Source: Rhizobium favelukesii
GTDB taxonomy: Bacteria > Pseudomonadota > Alphaproteobacteria > Rhizobiales > Rhizobiaceae
Reading direction: 5' to 3'
Length of the DNA: 64,000 nucleotides
Assembly (NCBI RefSeq): GCF_000577275.2
Contig: NZ_HG916852.1
Coordinates: forward strand, 3,103,001-3,167,000
The notes under the pieces are model-generated. The model made no database searches. It saw only the letters and a list, made by a program, of their open reading frames with translations, and was not told where the DNA came from. Below are positions 36,492 to 46,100 of the stretch, one piece after another. The translations under genes were made by a program, and so were the position numbers. The number at the start of each line of letters is the position of its first letter. Position 1 is the stretch's first letter.

Positions 36492-37007
36492 TCCATCCCC
36501 TTCCAGCGCCTCGCCGCTTATTGCGGCCGTTCTCATTGATGTCTCTAAACGATTACAAGCAATTCCTGTGCCGTGCCGACCCGGAGTGTGGCTGGCCACA
36601 TAAGGCAAGCTCCCCTTGGCGCGCTGCCGGCAAAAGCGGCATTTGCCTAATGGACCAGCACGATCTCAAACCGTAAGACAACGGCGCGCCGCCAGCACGA
36701 TCTTGTCGCGATCCATGATGTAGACCTAGTCCAAAAACCGAGAGACTGCTCGACCAGCAGGGTCGCCATGACGGTGCTGTCGCGCGCATAGCTGATCGCC
36801 AAGAGTTCGGAGGAAGTTGCATTGATCCGCACAGCGACAGGGCGCGATATTGCCCGGATCGTCGAGATACGGGCCAACGTTTACGAAACCATTCTATCCG
36901 TTCCCTCCAAGGTCACACTTGACGGTCTCCGTTGACCACCGCGACGGCAAATTGCTTTTTGAGCTGAAGCTCCAGCCCGACGGCAGTTCGCCAGGCGTGG
37001 CCGAGAC
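36492..37007. other. Intergenic region upstream of ureD
   Basis: No intact gene is supported in these 516 bp. The minus strand carries short fragments with some protein-like character (LLVEQSLGF, and in another frame VYIMDRDKIVLAARR) interrupted by stops and frameshifts. This suggests a decayed coding sequence that I cannot assign. The ureD promoter should lie in this region. Confidence 0.4.
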
Positions 37008-37979
37008 TCAGGCAACGCGATCCGGTGGCGATCTGCCTTCAAAGAAGGCGGTGATGTTGTCGACGACCTTCATCCCCATGGCTGTGCGCGTTTCCTCCGT
37101 TGCACTACCGAGATGTGGCAGCAAAACGACGTTGTTCATGGCTTTCAGTGCATCCGGTACATGCGGCTCGGCCTCATACACGTCGAGCCCCGCACCGCGA
37201 ATGACACCGTTCTTCAACGCATTGGTCAGCGCTGCCTCGTCGACGACATCGCCGCGAGCCGTATTGATCAGGAACGCGCCCGGCTTCATCGCGGCAAGCC
37301 GCGCAGCATTCATCAGGTGCCGGTTCTCTGCTCCACCGGGGCAATGCAAGGACACGAAATCGGACAGCGCCAACACGTCCTCGACCGTCGGCAATTGCCG
37401 CGCGCCGTAGCGCGCCGCTTCCGCCTGTTCGACCGGCGACCTGTTGTAGAAGACCACCTCCATCCCGAAGCCGAAGTGGCAGCGCTGTGCAAACGCCTTG
37501 CCGATGCGTCCAAAGCCGATGATGCCGACGGTCTTGCCGGTAACCTTCGTCCCGATCATGTGCGTCGGGCACCAACCGCCCCACTCACCGGCACGCACCT
37601 GGCGCTCGCCCTCACCGCCGCGTCGGGCGACCGTCAGAAGCAGCAGCATGGCGATATCAGCCGTGCAGTCGGTCAGCACACCGGGGGTGTTCGTCACGAC
37701 GATACCGCGGTCCTTGGCGGCGTTGATATCGATATGATTGTAGCCGACCCCAAAATTGCCGAGTATGCGCGCGCGCGGCATCGCCACGTCAAAAACGCTC
37801 GCCGGCAACTTGTCGGAGACGGTCGGCAAAACAGCGTCATAGTCTCCGATCGCCTTGTTAAGCGCCTCCACACTCATCGCCGCATCGTCGAGATTGAATG
37901 TTGCATCAAACCGTTCCGAAAGAATGCGCTCGACGGCTGACGGCCACTGGCGCGTGACGAGAATGCGTGGCTTGGACAT
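37008..37979 (-). CDS. 2-hydroxyacid dehydrogenase (glyoxylate/hydroxypyruvate reductase type)
   Basis: This is an NAD(P)-dependent D-2-hydroxyacid dehydrogenase of 323 residues from ATG 37979. The Rossmann motif is VGIIGFGRIGKAFA; the catalytic set includes Arg and Glu in INTARGDVVDEAA and AGLDVYEAEP, and His in LLPHLGSATEETR. NFGVGYNHIDINAAKDRGI and VTNTPGVLTDCTADIAM are substrate/cofactor regions. Family members reduce glyoxylate or hydroxypyruvate. It lies downstream of livK, separated by a terminator, and is probably transcribed on its own. Confidence 0.9.
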   Translation of the reverse strand: MSKPRILVTRQWPSAVERILSERFDATFNLDDAAMSVEALNKAIGDYDAVLPTVSDKLPASVFDVAMPRARILGNFGVGYNHIDINAAKDRGIVVTNTPGVLTDCTADIAMLLLLTVARRGGEGERQVRAGEWGGWCPTHMIGTKVTGKTVGIIGFGRIGKAFAQRCHFGFGMEVVFYNRSPVEQAEAARYGARQLPTVEDVLALSDFVSLHCPGGAENRHLMNAARLAAMKPGAFLINTARGDVVDEAALTNALKNGVIRGAGLDVYEAEPHVPDALKAMNNVVLLPHLGSATEETRTAMGMKVVDNITAFFEGRSPPDRVA

Positions 37980-38048
37980 GGCGAGTTGTTCCGGATGCTG
38001 TGATTGGCTTCCTAGCCAGTAGCGCAAAAAGCGCGAGGGGCCAAACGC

Positions 38049-38076
38049 AAGAAGCCCGGTCTTGCGACCGGGCTTC
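38049..38076 (-). terminator. Terminator after livK
   Basis: A 10-bp stem, GAAGCCCGGT (38051-38060) with ACCGGGCTTC (38067-38076), has a 6-nt loop and lies about 30 bp beyond the livK stop. The T-tract after it on the minus strand is weak (TTGCGTTT). Confidence 0.6.
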
Positions 38077-38106
38077 CTGAAACCGCACCAAAGTGGGGAT
38101 GAACCC

Positions 38107-39231
38107 TTACTTGGCGTCCTGCGGGAAGTAGCTATACTTGCCGTCCGGACCCTTCTTCCACTCGTACATGATGTAGCCTGGAAGCTTCGGGTCGCCCTTT
38201 TCGTCGAACGACATGTCGCCGAGAACGGTCGGGAACGGGCCCTTTGCCTTCATTGCAGCAGCAACAGCTTCAGCATCGTTCGAACCGGCAGCCTTTGCTC
38301 CACCAGCGATCGACTGCAACGCGGCGTAGGAGTAAAGCGTGTAAGCTTCCGGGTTGAAGCCCGCAGCCTTGAACTTCGCCACGAGGTCCTTGTTGGCCGG
38401 GTTCAGCGTCGGATCAGGACCGAAGGTGTTCAGCGTACCGGCAACAGCGTCACCAGCGATCGATGCCAGTTCGTTCGAAACGATACCGTCACCGGAAACG
38501 AGCGTCGCCTTCAGGCCCTGGTCGGCAGCCTGGCGGATGATCAGACCAGCTTCGGTGTGGAGACCACCCCAGTAGATGATCGTGACGCCGGCTTCCTTCA
38601 TCTTGGCGATCAGGGCCGAGAAGTCCTTGTCACCGACGTTGATGCCTTCGTAGAGGACTTCGGTCGTGCCAGCAGCGTTCAGAGACTTCTTGGTTTCGTC
38701 AGCCAGACCCTGGCCGTAAGGCGTCTTGTCGTGGATGACGGCGATCTTGGCGTCCTTAAAGTGGTCGGCAAGATACTTGCCGGCGATTGCGCCCTGCTGG
38801 TCGTCACGACCGCAGGTACGGAACGTGTTCCAGAGGCCACGCTCGGTGAACTTCGGGTTCGTAGCGGCCGGGGTGATTTCGAGCATGCCGTTTTCAGCGT
38901 AAACTTCGGAAGCCGGGATCGAAACGCCCGAGTTGAAGTGGCCGATAACGAACTTGACGCCGTCAGCAGCAAACTTGTTCGCAACCGAAATGCCCTGCTT
39001 CGGGTCGGAGACGTCGTCGCCGAGTACGACCTTGATCTGCTCGCCGTTGATGCCGCCCGCAGCGTTGATGTCAGCAGCGGCCTGCTCTGCGCCCTTCTGG
39101 AGCTGAGCGCCGAATGCAGCGTTCGGGCCGGTCAGCGGACCAGCAACGCCAACGATGATGTCGGCCCATGCGTTGCCGCTGAAGGCGACCATCGCCGTCA
39201 GAGCTACAGCCGACAGGAGAGACTTTTTCAT
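38107..39231 (-). CDS. livK: Branched-chain amino acid ABC binding protein LivK
   Basis: This is a periplasmic leucine/isoleucine/valine-type binding protein of 374 residues. The signal peptide is [24 protein letters not shown]; the mature part begins [20 protein letters not shown]. Other typical blocks are [38 protein letters not shown] and [16 protein letters not shown]. It is the last gene of the liv set, 119 bp beyond the DUF6867 gene, with its own terminator. Confidence 0.93.
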   Translation of the reverse strand: MKKSLLSAVALTAMVAFSGNAWADIIVGVAGPLTGPNAAFGAQLQKGAEQAAADINAAGGINGEQIKVVLGDDVSDPKQGISVANKFAADGVKFVIGHFNSGVSIPASEVYAENGMLEITPAATNPKFTERGLWNTFRTCGRDDQQGAIAGKYLADHFKDAKIAVIHDKTPYGQGLADETKKSLNAAGTTEVLYEGINVGDKDFSALIAKMKEAGVTIIYWGGLHTEAGLIIRQAADQGLKATLVSGDGIVSNELASIAGDAVAGTLNTFGPDPTLNPANKDLVAKFKAAGFNPEAYTLYSYAALQSIAGGAKAAGSNDAEAVAAAMKAKGPFPTVLGDMSFDEKGDPKLPGYIMYEWKKGPDGKYSYFPQDAK

Positions 39232-39350
39232 TCTATTACTCCCAATTTTCTAGCGGGTTCCGTTCCACTACCCAGCGCATTACCCACTTTACTGCGCCAG
39301 GAAACTTGTTCCACTCCGAGGGGCAATCTGTCCCTAGATTCAACCGGCTG

Positions 39351-39704
39351 TCAATGTTTTGCCTTCCAGGAGAAGGGGGACGTCTTTTCGTATAGCCAGT
39401 AGTAGTTATTGACCATCTGGTTGGTCCGGCGATAGCGATAGCCGGCCGTCGAGAAGATCGAAAGAAGGACCAGGTCGATCACGTAGTAAAAGACGCTGAG
39501 AACCGGTCCATTAAACAGCGCATGATGCAGGAACTGCATCGCTCCAGCGAGAAGCACGGTGTAAGCGATGACCAACGGATAGTCGCTCCAGCTGTCAGCC
39601 GCGGCCTTGCCTGCCCGCCACGCAGTCCAAAATCCGATCAGCACGACGAAAAGCCGAATGGCGCTGCGCACGCCTGTATCGCCTTCAAAGAAAAGTCCCT
39701 GCAT
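39351..39704 (-). CDS. DUF6867-type membrane protein in the liv cluster
   Basis: This 117-residue membrane protein has three or four helices (AIRLFVVLIGFWTAWRAG, YPLVIAYTVLLAGAMQFLHHALF, VFYYVIDLVLLSIFST) and an aromatic-rich C-terminus (MVNNYYWLYEKT). Such proteins recur between livF and livK in rhizobia, which suggests an accessory role in the transporter, though none is established. It is 24 bp downstream of livF. Confidence 0.78.
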   Translation of the reverse strand: MQGLFFEGDTGVRSAIRLFVVLIGFWTAWRAGKAAADSWSDYPLVIAYTVLLAGAMQFLHHALFNGPVLSVFYYVIDLVLLSIFSTAGYRYRRTNQMVNNYYWLYEKTSPFSWKAKH

Positions 39705-39728
39705 ATCAAAGTCTCCCCTTCGTCATGC

Positions 39729-40457
39729 TCAATGACGTCCGCCTTCGAGATAGGCGGCACGCACTTCCGGATTTGCAAGCAGCTCCATACCGGAACCGCT
39801 CATTGTGACCTTGCCGTTGACCATGACATAGGCACGGTCCGACAAGCGCAGGGCTGCAAAAGCGTTCTGCTCCACGAGGAAGACGGTTAGCCCTTCTTCC
39901 TTGTTCAACTTCTTGATCGCTTCGAAAATGCCCTTGACGATCAGCGGCGCGAGACCAAGCGAGGGCTCGTCGAGAAGCAGCAGCTTCGGACGCGCCATCA
40001 GCGCGCGACCGATCGAGAGCATCTGCTGCTCGCCTCCCGAGAGCGTGCCGCCGCGCTGGCCTTGGCGCTCCTTGAGGCGCGGGAACATCGCGAAGACTTT
40101 CTCAACGTCCTGGCTAAAATATTTCAGGTTGTCGAGGCCAGCGCCCATCTGGAGATTTTCCATGACGGTCATGCGCGGGAAAATGCGCCGCCCCTCCGGC
40201 GACTGGGCGATGCGCAGCCGTGCGATCTCGTGCGTCGGCAGACGCGTGATGTCTTGGCCATCGAAGATCACCGAGCCGGTGCGTGCCTGTGGGCTTCCGC
40301 AAATTGTCATCATCAGGGTCGACTTGCCGGCGCCGTTGGCACCGATCAGACTGACGATCTCGCCGCTATGGACCTCGACATCAATTCCGGCCAGGGCCCG
40401 GATGTTGCCATAATAGGTTTCAACGCCCTGAACGTTTAGAAGTGGCTGACCAGTCAT
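39729..40457 (-). CDS. livF: Branched-chain amino acid ABC transporter ATPase LivF
   Basis: This 242-residue ATPase has Walker A GANGAGKST, signature LSGGEQQML and Walker B LLLLDEPSLGLAP. The short length and the C-terminal FLVEQNAFAALRLSDRAYVMVNGKV are diagnostic of LivF. It overlaps the livG stop by 1 bp (translational coupling). Confidence 0.95.
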   Translation of the reverse strand: MTGQPLLNVQGVETYYGNIRALAGIDVEVHSGEIVSLIGANGAGKSTLMMTICGSPQARTGSVIFDGQDITRLPTHEIARLRIAQSPEGRRIFPRMTVMENLQMGAGLDNLKYFSQDVEKVFAMFPRLKERQGQRGGTLSGGEQQMLSIGRALMARPKLLLLDEPSLGLAPLIVKGIFEAIKKLNKEEGLTVFLVEQNAFAALRLSDRAYVMVNGKVTMSGSGMELLANPEVRAAYLEGGRH

Positions 40458-41335
40458 CAGTGCGAGCCTCCTTCGAGGTTCTCTACGGCTGCAATCACTT
40501 CTTCCACTTCCTCGTCCTCGACACCGAGATAGGCTGCGATAACCCGCGGGTCCTGCTTCACGTCATCAGGCGTGCCGTCGGAAATCTTCTGGCCGTATTC
40601 CAGCACGACGACATGGTCGGAAATTTCCATGACCACCGACATGTCGTGCTCAATCAGCAAGATCGACGTGCCGCTGTCAGCACGAATGCTGCGCAGCAGC
40701 GCGTTCAGCACAGCCGACTCTCTTGGATTGAGGCCAGCGGCGGGCTCATCGAGGCACAGAAGCTCCGGTTCGGTGCACATGGCGCGCGCGATCTCAAGCC
40801 GGCGCTGTGCGCCGTAGGGCAGATCACCAGCGGGGTCATCGGCACGATCGATGAGATCGGCCTTCTCCAGCCAGTGGCGCGCCAGTTCAATGGCGTTCTT
40901 CGCCTCAGCCCGATATGGCCCGATGCCCACCAGGCCCATCACTGTATACCCGGACGCCTTCATCAGCTTGTTGTGCTGGGCGACGAGCAGGTTTTCGAGA
41001 ACCGTCAGACCGGAAAACAGCCGTATGTTCTGGAACGTGCGGGCAACCCTGGCCTCCTTGGTGATCCGGAAATCCGGAAGGCGTTCAAGCAGGAACTCCT
41101 TGCCGCTCTTCTGCTTCAGCGTGATCATCCCCATCGTCGGCTTGTAAAAACCTGTGATGCAATTGAAGACCGTCGTCTTGCCGGCGCCGTTCGGGCCGAT
41201 CAATGCGGTAATGTCGCCACGCTTGGCTTCAAATGAGAAGTCGTTGATCGCCATCAGGCCGCCGAACTTCATCGACAGGTGCTCGACCTTGAGCAAAGTA
41301 TCGCTGGTCATGTTTGTTTCCTGAGGGCTCATCAA
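40457..41335 (-). CDS. livG: Branched-chain amino acid ABC transporter ATPase LivG
   Basis: This 292-residue ATPase has Walker A GPNGAGKTT, signature AQRRLEIARAM and Walker B LLCLDEPAAGLNP. The insertion with VARTFQNIRLFSGLTVLENLLVAQH is typical of LivG. ATG 41335 overlaps the livM end; ATG 41311 (MTSDTLLKVEHLSM) is a credible alternative that gives a shorter protein. The C-terminus has an acidic extension (EDEEVEEVIAAVENLEG). Confidence 0.94.
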   Translation of the reverse strand: MMSPQETNMTSDTLLKVEHLSMKFGGLMAINDFSFEAKRGDITALIGPNGAGKTTVFNCITGFYKPTMGMITLKQKSGKEFLLERLPDFRITKEARVARTFQNIRLFSGLTVLENLLVAQHNKLMKASGYTVMGLVGIGPYRAEAKNAIELARHWLEKADLIDRADDPAGDLPYGAQRRLEIARAMCTEPELLCLDEPAAGLNPRESAVLNALLRSIRADSGTSILLIEHDMSVVMEISDHVVVLEYGQKISDGTPDDVKQDPRVIAAYLGVEDEEVEEVIAAVENLEGGSH

Positions 41336-42726
41336 CCATGGCCCTCCTTGGTAAAGCTGCCGGAAACTGCCTTGCGCTCCTTGAGGAAGGCTGTCGGTTC
41401 ACGCGACCCTACGAAGCCGCGCGGTTTGATCAGCATTACGACGACCATCGCCAGACCGAACAACAGCATGCGGTAGAGCTCAGGCGTGAAGTCAGGTCCG
41501 AAAATCGCTTTCAGGAAGGCCATCTCACGCAGCAGTTCCGTGCCGCCGACCATGACGATTGCGGCGATCGCGATCCCCGTCAGCGAGCCCATGCCGCCGA
41601 GAACGACGATGGCAAGGATAACTGCCGATTCCAGGAAGACGAACGATTCCGGGGAAACGAAGCCTTGGCGGGCGGCAAAGAAGGAGCCGGCGAAGCCGCC
41701 GAACATGGCGCCCGTCGCAAAGGCCGTGAGCTTCGTCGTCACCGTGTTGATGCCAAGCGAGCGGCAGGCGATTTCGTCCTCGCGCAGGGCTTCCCACGCG
41801 CGGCCGATCGGCATCCGGCGCAGGCGGATCGTCACATAGGCGGTCAGCATGCAAAGGGCCAGGATCAGGTAGAAAAGGAAGATCTTGTAGTAGGCCGAGG
41901 AAATCGGCAGGTGAAAGAGCTTCGCGAAGCCGCCGGCGCTCGCATCGAAGGGAATACCGAAAAGCGTTGCCTTCGGAATGCCCGAGATACCGAACGTTCC
42001 CTTGGTGAGATCCGTCCAGTTGATGATCACCAGGCGAATGATTTCACCGAAGGCCAGCGTTACGATCGCCAGATAGTCACCACGCAGTCGCAGAACCGGG
42101 AAGCCCAGAATGACACCCCACAGCGCAGCCAGAATACCGGACAGAGGCAGGAGCACCCAGAACGACAGGCCGAAATAGCTGGAAAGAAGCGCGTAAGAAT
42201 ACGCCCCGATCGCGTAGAAGGCGACGTAGCCGAGATCGAGCAGTCCAGCCAGACCGACGACGATGTTCAGCCCCCAGGCCAGCATCACATAGATCAGGAT
42301 CTGGATACCAAAGTTATCCACCCACTTCAGCGAGCCCTGTGGACCGGCGACGGCGTAGATGAACACGGGATAGAGCAGTAGCGCGACAAGGGCGATCTTC
42401 AGGAAGTGCGTGTGGAAGAAGCCTTTTTCAGTCGAGATATCCAGCTCGCCACTGCGCGCCTTCGCCAACTTGCGCGCATCGAGATGCGGCCTCAAAAAGA
42501 CGACCGTCAGGAAGCGGCCGACGGCGGCAATCGCCACGAAGATGGCAAGAAGGCCCCAGCGCTGGACGATGATCAGTTCGTTGGAGATGTTCTGGTCGGT
42601 CTTCAGGCCGACGTAGAGCACGAACATGCCGAATGAAATGAGAGCCGCGAACAGAGCTTCTTTAATACCCTTCTGAACAAGTCCGGCGTTTGCGGACTTG
42701 TCAGCGGAACGTACAGCATTTTCCAT
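41332..42726 (-). CDS. livM: Branched-chain amino acid ABC permease LivM
   Basis: This 464-residue permease is longer than E. coli LivM and has an N-terminal extension of about 150 residues with extra helices. The conserved core includes GLNIVVGLAGLLDLGYVAFYAIGAY and RLRGDYLAIVTLAFGEIIRLVIIN, then REDEIACRSLGINTVTTKLTAFA. It is 4 bp downstream of livH. Confidence 0.94.
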   Translation of the reverse strand: MENAVRSADKSANAGLVQKGIKEALFAALISFGMFVLYVGLKTDQNISNELIIVQRWGLLAIFVAIAAVGRFLTVVFLRPHLDARKLAKARSGELDISTEKGFFHTHFLKIALVALLLYPVFIYAVAGPQGSLKWVDNFGIQILIYVMLAWGLNIVVGLAGLLDLGYVAFYAIGAYSYALLSSYFGLSFWVLLPLSGILAALWGVILGFPVLRLRGDYLAIVTLAFGEIIRLVIINWTDLTKGTFGISGIPKATLFGIPFDASAGGFAKLFHLPISSAYYKIFLFYLILALCMLTAYVTIRLRRMPIGRAWEALREDEIACRSLGINTVTTKLTAFATGAMFGGFAGSFFAARQGFVSPESFVFLESAVILAIVVLGGMGSLTGIAIAAIVMVGGTELLREMAFLKAIFGPDFTPELYRMLLFGLAMVVVMLIKPRGFVGSREPTAFLKERKAVSGSFTKEGHG

Positions 42727-42730
42727 GACG

Positions 42731-43633
42731 TTAAACCTTCTCGACTTCCGGCCGACCCAGGATACCTGTCGGCTTGAAGATCAGCACGAAAGCGAGGATG
42801 GCGAATGTCGCCACATCCTTGTACGCGATGGTGAAGTAAGCCGACCACAGCGACTCGATGAGACCGATCATCAGTCCACCGAGAACAGCGCCCGGCAAGG
42901 AGCCGATACCGCCAAGAACAGCCGCGGTGAACGCCTTCACACCCGGTACGAAGCCGTCGTTGAAGTTCACGACGCCATAATACATCAGATACATCGTGCC
43001 TGCGACCGCAGCGAGCGCCGCACCCATGATGAAGGTAACGGAAATCGTCTGATCGACATTGACGCCCAGCAACGCCGCCATCTTACGATCCTGCTCAGTT
43101 GCACGCTGAGCGCGCCCGAGCGACGTATGATTGACGAGATACCAGAACAACGTCAGCAGCACAGCCGTGATGATGATGATGACGATCTGTTTCAGCGAAA
43201 CGGAGATACCGGCGACATTGTAGACAGTGCTGACCAGCGGCGGAATCGGCTTGTTGCGCGGCCCCTGGGTCACCTGGATGAAGTTCGACAGCGTGATCGA
43301 CATGCCGATCGCGGTAATAAGGGGCGCCAGGCGGAACGATCCGCGCAGCGGACGATAGGCAACGCGCTCGATCGTCCAGTTCCACAAACTCGTCATCAGC
43401 ATCGCAACGACCAGCATCGCCAGCAGCAAAACCGCAACCGGAAGGCCCGCGAACATGGACGTGAGGACGAGAAAAACGATCAGGCCGGCAAAGCCGCCAA
43501 GCATGAAAATATCGCCGTGAGCGAAGTTGATCATGCCGATAATGCCGTAAACCATCGTATAGCCAATAGCCACAAGGCCATAGATGGATCCAAGAGTCAG
43601 CCCATTAACGAGCTGCTGGACAAAATATTCCAT
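42731..43633 (-). CDS. livH: Branched-chain amino acid ABC permease LivH
   Basis: This is a 300-residue permease with about eight helices and the LivH signature LTLGSIYGLVAIGYTMVYGIIGMINFAHGD. QRATEQDRKMAALLGVNVDQTI is the coupling loop. It is the first gene of the liv operon (livH-M-G-F-DUF6867-livK), read on the minus strand. Confidence 0.95.
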   Translation of the reverse strand: MEYFVQQLVNGLTLGSIYGLVAIGYTMVYGIIGMINFAHGDIFMLGGFAGLIVFLVLTSMFAGLPVAVLLLAMLVVAMLMTSLWNWTIERVAYRPLRGSFRLAPLITAIGMSITLSNFIQVTQGPRNKPIPPLVSTVYNVAGISVSLKQIVIIIITAVLLTLFWYLVNHTSLGRAQRATEQDRKMAALLGVNVDQTISVTFIMGAALAAVAGTMYLMYYGVVNFNDGFVPGVKAFTAAVLGGIGSLPGAVLGGLMIGLIESLWSAYFTIAYKDVATFAILAFVLIFKPTGILGRPEVEKV

Positions 43634-44047
43634 ATGTCATTTCCCCTGGATGCAAGCCGGTTCAGCCAGCATCTCTTGTTATTAGAGCCTTTGATGAGCC
43701 CTTGATTAAGGATTTCATACCGCTTTCAAACCAAAAGGGAAGTGCAAAATCGCAAAGCCCCAAAGTTCTTTGTCGTTTTGGTGAAAATGACTTTTTTGCG
43801 TTCAAGAATTCGCTTTTTTCAGCATACTGAGCCTAAGAAAGCGCTTTTTGACTGGAAACGGCCCAGCTAAGCCAGAACCACCCCCCGACGACCAGACGCT
43901 GCAGCCTATGTCCGCAGCTGAACGTCTCTCCCGGAAGTGTTCAACGGCAGACCATGCGCGGGATAAGATTCCCATGGCCGCGAGAATTGCCTATATAAGG
44001 TAAGGCGCTTTGCGTCGGCGCAACACGTGACATCCGGAAGGCGAGCA
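43634..44047. other. Divergent promoter region between liv operon and cysQ
   Basis: These 414 bp are AT-richer than their surroundings (T-runs near 43780-43830) and hold no coding sequence that I support. They should contain the liv promoter (minus) and the cysQ promoter (plus). I see no clear operator. Confidence 0.45.
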
Positions 44048-44842
44048 ATGCTCGAAACATTTGAGCGCGCCGCTCTGGAAGCGGGCAAGGCCATCATGCA
44101 GGTTTACCGGGAGGGATGCCCGTCGGCCAGGAAGGCAGACAACAGCCCGGTCACGATTGCCGACGAGCGAGCCGAGCGCATCATCATCGCACAGCTTGAA
44201 GCCGCCTTCCCCAAGACGCCGATCATCGCTGAAGAATCGGTGGCAGCCGGCAACGTGCCTGTGATCGGCAGGTCCTTCTTTCTTGTGGACCCGCTCGACG
44301 GTACTCGGGAATTCATCGACAAGCGGCCCGAATTTACCGTCAATATTGCCTACATCAGCGACGGGCGCCCTGTCGCCGGAATCGTCTATGCCCCTGCCCT
44401 TGGCGTCGCCTTTGCCGGGGAAAACGACAAGGCCGAGAAGCTCCTTGTCGATGACCATTTTCAGGTGACCCAGCGGACTGTCATCCGTGTGCGCCCGCAA
44501 CCGGCCGACCGGACGGCGCTGGCAAGCAGATCTCACAACAGCCCCCAGACAGACGTCTTTCTTGCGGCAAATGCGATCGCGCAATGCACCAATATCGGCT
44601 CTTCGTTGAAATTCTGCATGCTGGCTGAAGGCCTGGCCGACGTCTATCCGCGCTTCACGCGCACGATGGAGTGGGATACGGCCGCCGGCGATGCGGTGCT
44701 GCGCGCCGCGGGCGGCTCGACAGTCACGCTGGACGGGTTGCCGCTGACCTACGGCAAGACGTCACAGGCGCATGACAGCGACTTCGCCAACCCGAACTTC
44801 ATTTCCTGGGGCAGTGCCAGATCCGCGTTGGAGCGGGCATAG
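44048..44842 (+). CDS. cysQ: 3'(2'),5'-bisphosphate nucleotidase CysQ
   Basis: CysQ hydrolyses adenosine 3',5'-bisphosphate formed during sulfate assimilation. It has 264 residues from ATG 44048, preceded by GGAAGG. The inositol-monophosphatase-type metal motifs are visible: EESVAAG, DPLDGTREFI and WDTAAGDAVLRAAGG. PVTIADERAE is a further family block. The next gene on this strand is far away, so it is monocistronic. Confidence 0.93.
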   Translation: MLETFERAALEAGKAIMQVYREGCPSARKADNSPVTIADERAERIIIAQLEAAFPKTPIIAEESVAAGNVPVIGRSFFLVDPLDGTREFIDKRPEFTVNIAYISDGRPVAGIVYAPALGVAFAGENDKAEKLLVDDHFQVTQRTVIRVRPQPADRTALASRSHNSPQTDVFLAANAIAQCTNIGSSLKFCMLAEGLADVYPRFTRTMEWDTAAGDAVLRAAGGSTVTLDGLPLTYGKTSQAHDSDFANPNFISWGSARSALERA

Positions 44843-45359
44843 CCGCGTCGAAAAAACGCGCAAAGTCAGCGACACGTGCGCTTTGCCGTTCACGCTCCGT
44901 CTGCGGGCATCTAGGATTCGCGGTGAATGAAAACGCGCCGGGCGCCAGTCCGGCGATTCCTGGAGCTGCAAACCGTGTCCGACCAGACAAAAAATCTCGC
45001 CCTGCCCGACATATTCCCATCTCAGGCCCAGGCAGGGCGGCTTCTCTCTCGGCGCGACTGTTCCATCCGGCACCGGCAACCGCCTGCCTATTTCGGAGAC
45101 GGGCTTATAACTCTTGCTGCTGACGACAACCACATTGTCCTCTTCTGGGCACGAGGCCGTACTCGAGGCAAATGGGGCCACAACACTGACATCCATCGTC
45201 GGCCCCGTTGCAGCCTCCGCGGCACGCCATACCGCCTTCCCAATGGCGTATGACGGAGACTGGCTGGCGCTCCTGCATCAGGGGCAGCGCGCAGTATGAG
45301 TTCGCAGCCGCAAAGACCGAACGTTCGGCAATGATGCTGTCGATCAGGTCGATGGGCGC
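44843..45359. other. Intergenic region between cysQ and the LuxR gene
   Basis: Several short frames are open in these 517 bp, but none has a recognisable motif, a good ribosome-binding site or consistent coding character. I see no RNA gene. Possibly it holds a decayed gene; nothing is assigned. Confidence 0.35.
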
Positions 45360-46100
45360 CTAGAGGAGGCGGTAGCGGAATGCGCGGGCAATTGCCTGCA
45401 TGCGATTGACGGAATCGAGCTTTCGCATTGCGCTCTTCAAGTAACCGACAACCGTATGCGCGGAGAGGTCAAGAATAATCGCGATCTCTTCGCTACTCTT
45501 TCCCGCGGCCGACCAGCGCAGGCATTCGATTTCCCGGCTGCCGAGGCTTTCGGTAGGTTTCTCCACAGGGTTCTGCTGCCCGAATAGTTCCAGGAATTCC
45601 ATCGCCCGAAAGACCTGCTCCATCACCTCCGCACGCGTGAGGCGCGCGCGCTCACCCGAGAATGCGAAGATGTACTGCCGCAGGTGCATATCATGCAGTG
45701 CAAACGCAAACGTGGTCTTCAACCCATGGACTGTGAAGAGGCCCGCAAGCCGCTGGTTCTCCTGGTTTGCCGCCGTGCTCTCGAACGACGCCTTATCGCA
45801 GAGGACCGGCATTGCTGTCTTCTTGAGAGCTGAGACCAGCTTACAGCAATAGAAGAGATCAACCTCCTCATAGAAATCGATGAGCTCTTGTGGCCAGTTG
45901 CAGGCAAGACAGTTGCTGGCGAAGCCGCTGCGATCTCCACGTGGAAATTCCGCCAGCAAGTAGTGGTTGAGTCCCGTCTCCCTTGCCATCTCGGCCACGC
46001 AATCATTGAGCCGTTCCGCGGACATGTCCTGCCCAGACGTGATCCGCGAGAAAACAGCATCATCCGCGCCGTCGCGGACGACGCGTTCTTGTCTCTTCAT
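45360..46100 (-). CDS. LuxR-family regulator with autoinducer-binding-like domain
   Basis: This 246-residue regulator has an N-terminal domain of the autoinducer-binding type (about residues 25-165; GLNHYLLAEFPRG, CNWPQELIDFYEEVDLFYC) and a C-terminal LuxR HTH (about 183-243; LGSREIECLRWSAAGKSSEEIAIIL, AHTVVGYLKSAMRKLDSVNRMQAIARA). No luxI-type synthase is adjacent, so it is a LuxR solo or orphan. The region also resembles VisN/VisR-like motility regulators in general plan, and the motility-linked ctrA cluster follows, but that is weak evidence. Confidence 0.85.
   Translation of the reverse strand: MKRQERVVRDGADDAVFSRITSGQDMSAERLNDCVAEMARETGLNHYLLAEFPRGDRSGFASNCLACNWPQELIDFYEEVDLFYCCKLVSALKKTAMPVLCDKASFESTAANQENQRLAGLFTVHGLKTTFAFALHDMHLRQYIFAFSGERARLTRAEVMEQVFRAMEFLELFGQQNPVEKPTESLGSREIECLRWSAAGKSSEEIAIILDLSAHTVVGYLKSAMRKLDSVNRMQAIARAFRYRLL

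Noticed and set aside
36647..36877. Relic of a urea transporter ATPase (urtE) before ureD
   Set aside because: LLVEQ resembles the C-terminal part of UrtE/LivF ATPases, but the surrounding residues do not match and no Walker or signature motif is present.
44923..45253. Short open frames after cysQ
   Set aside because: No motif, no good ribosome-binding site, and competing frames on both strands. Not supported as genes.
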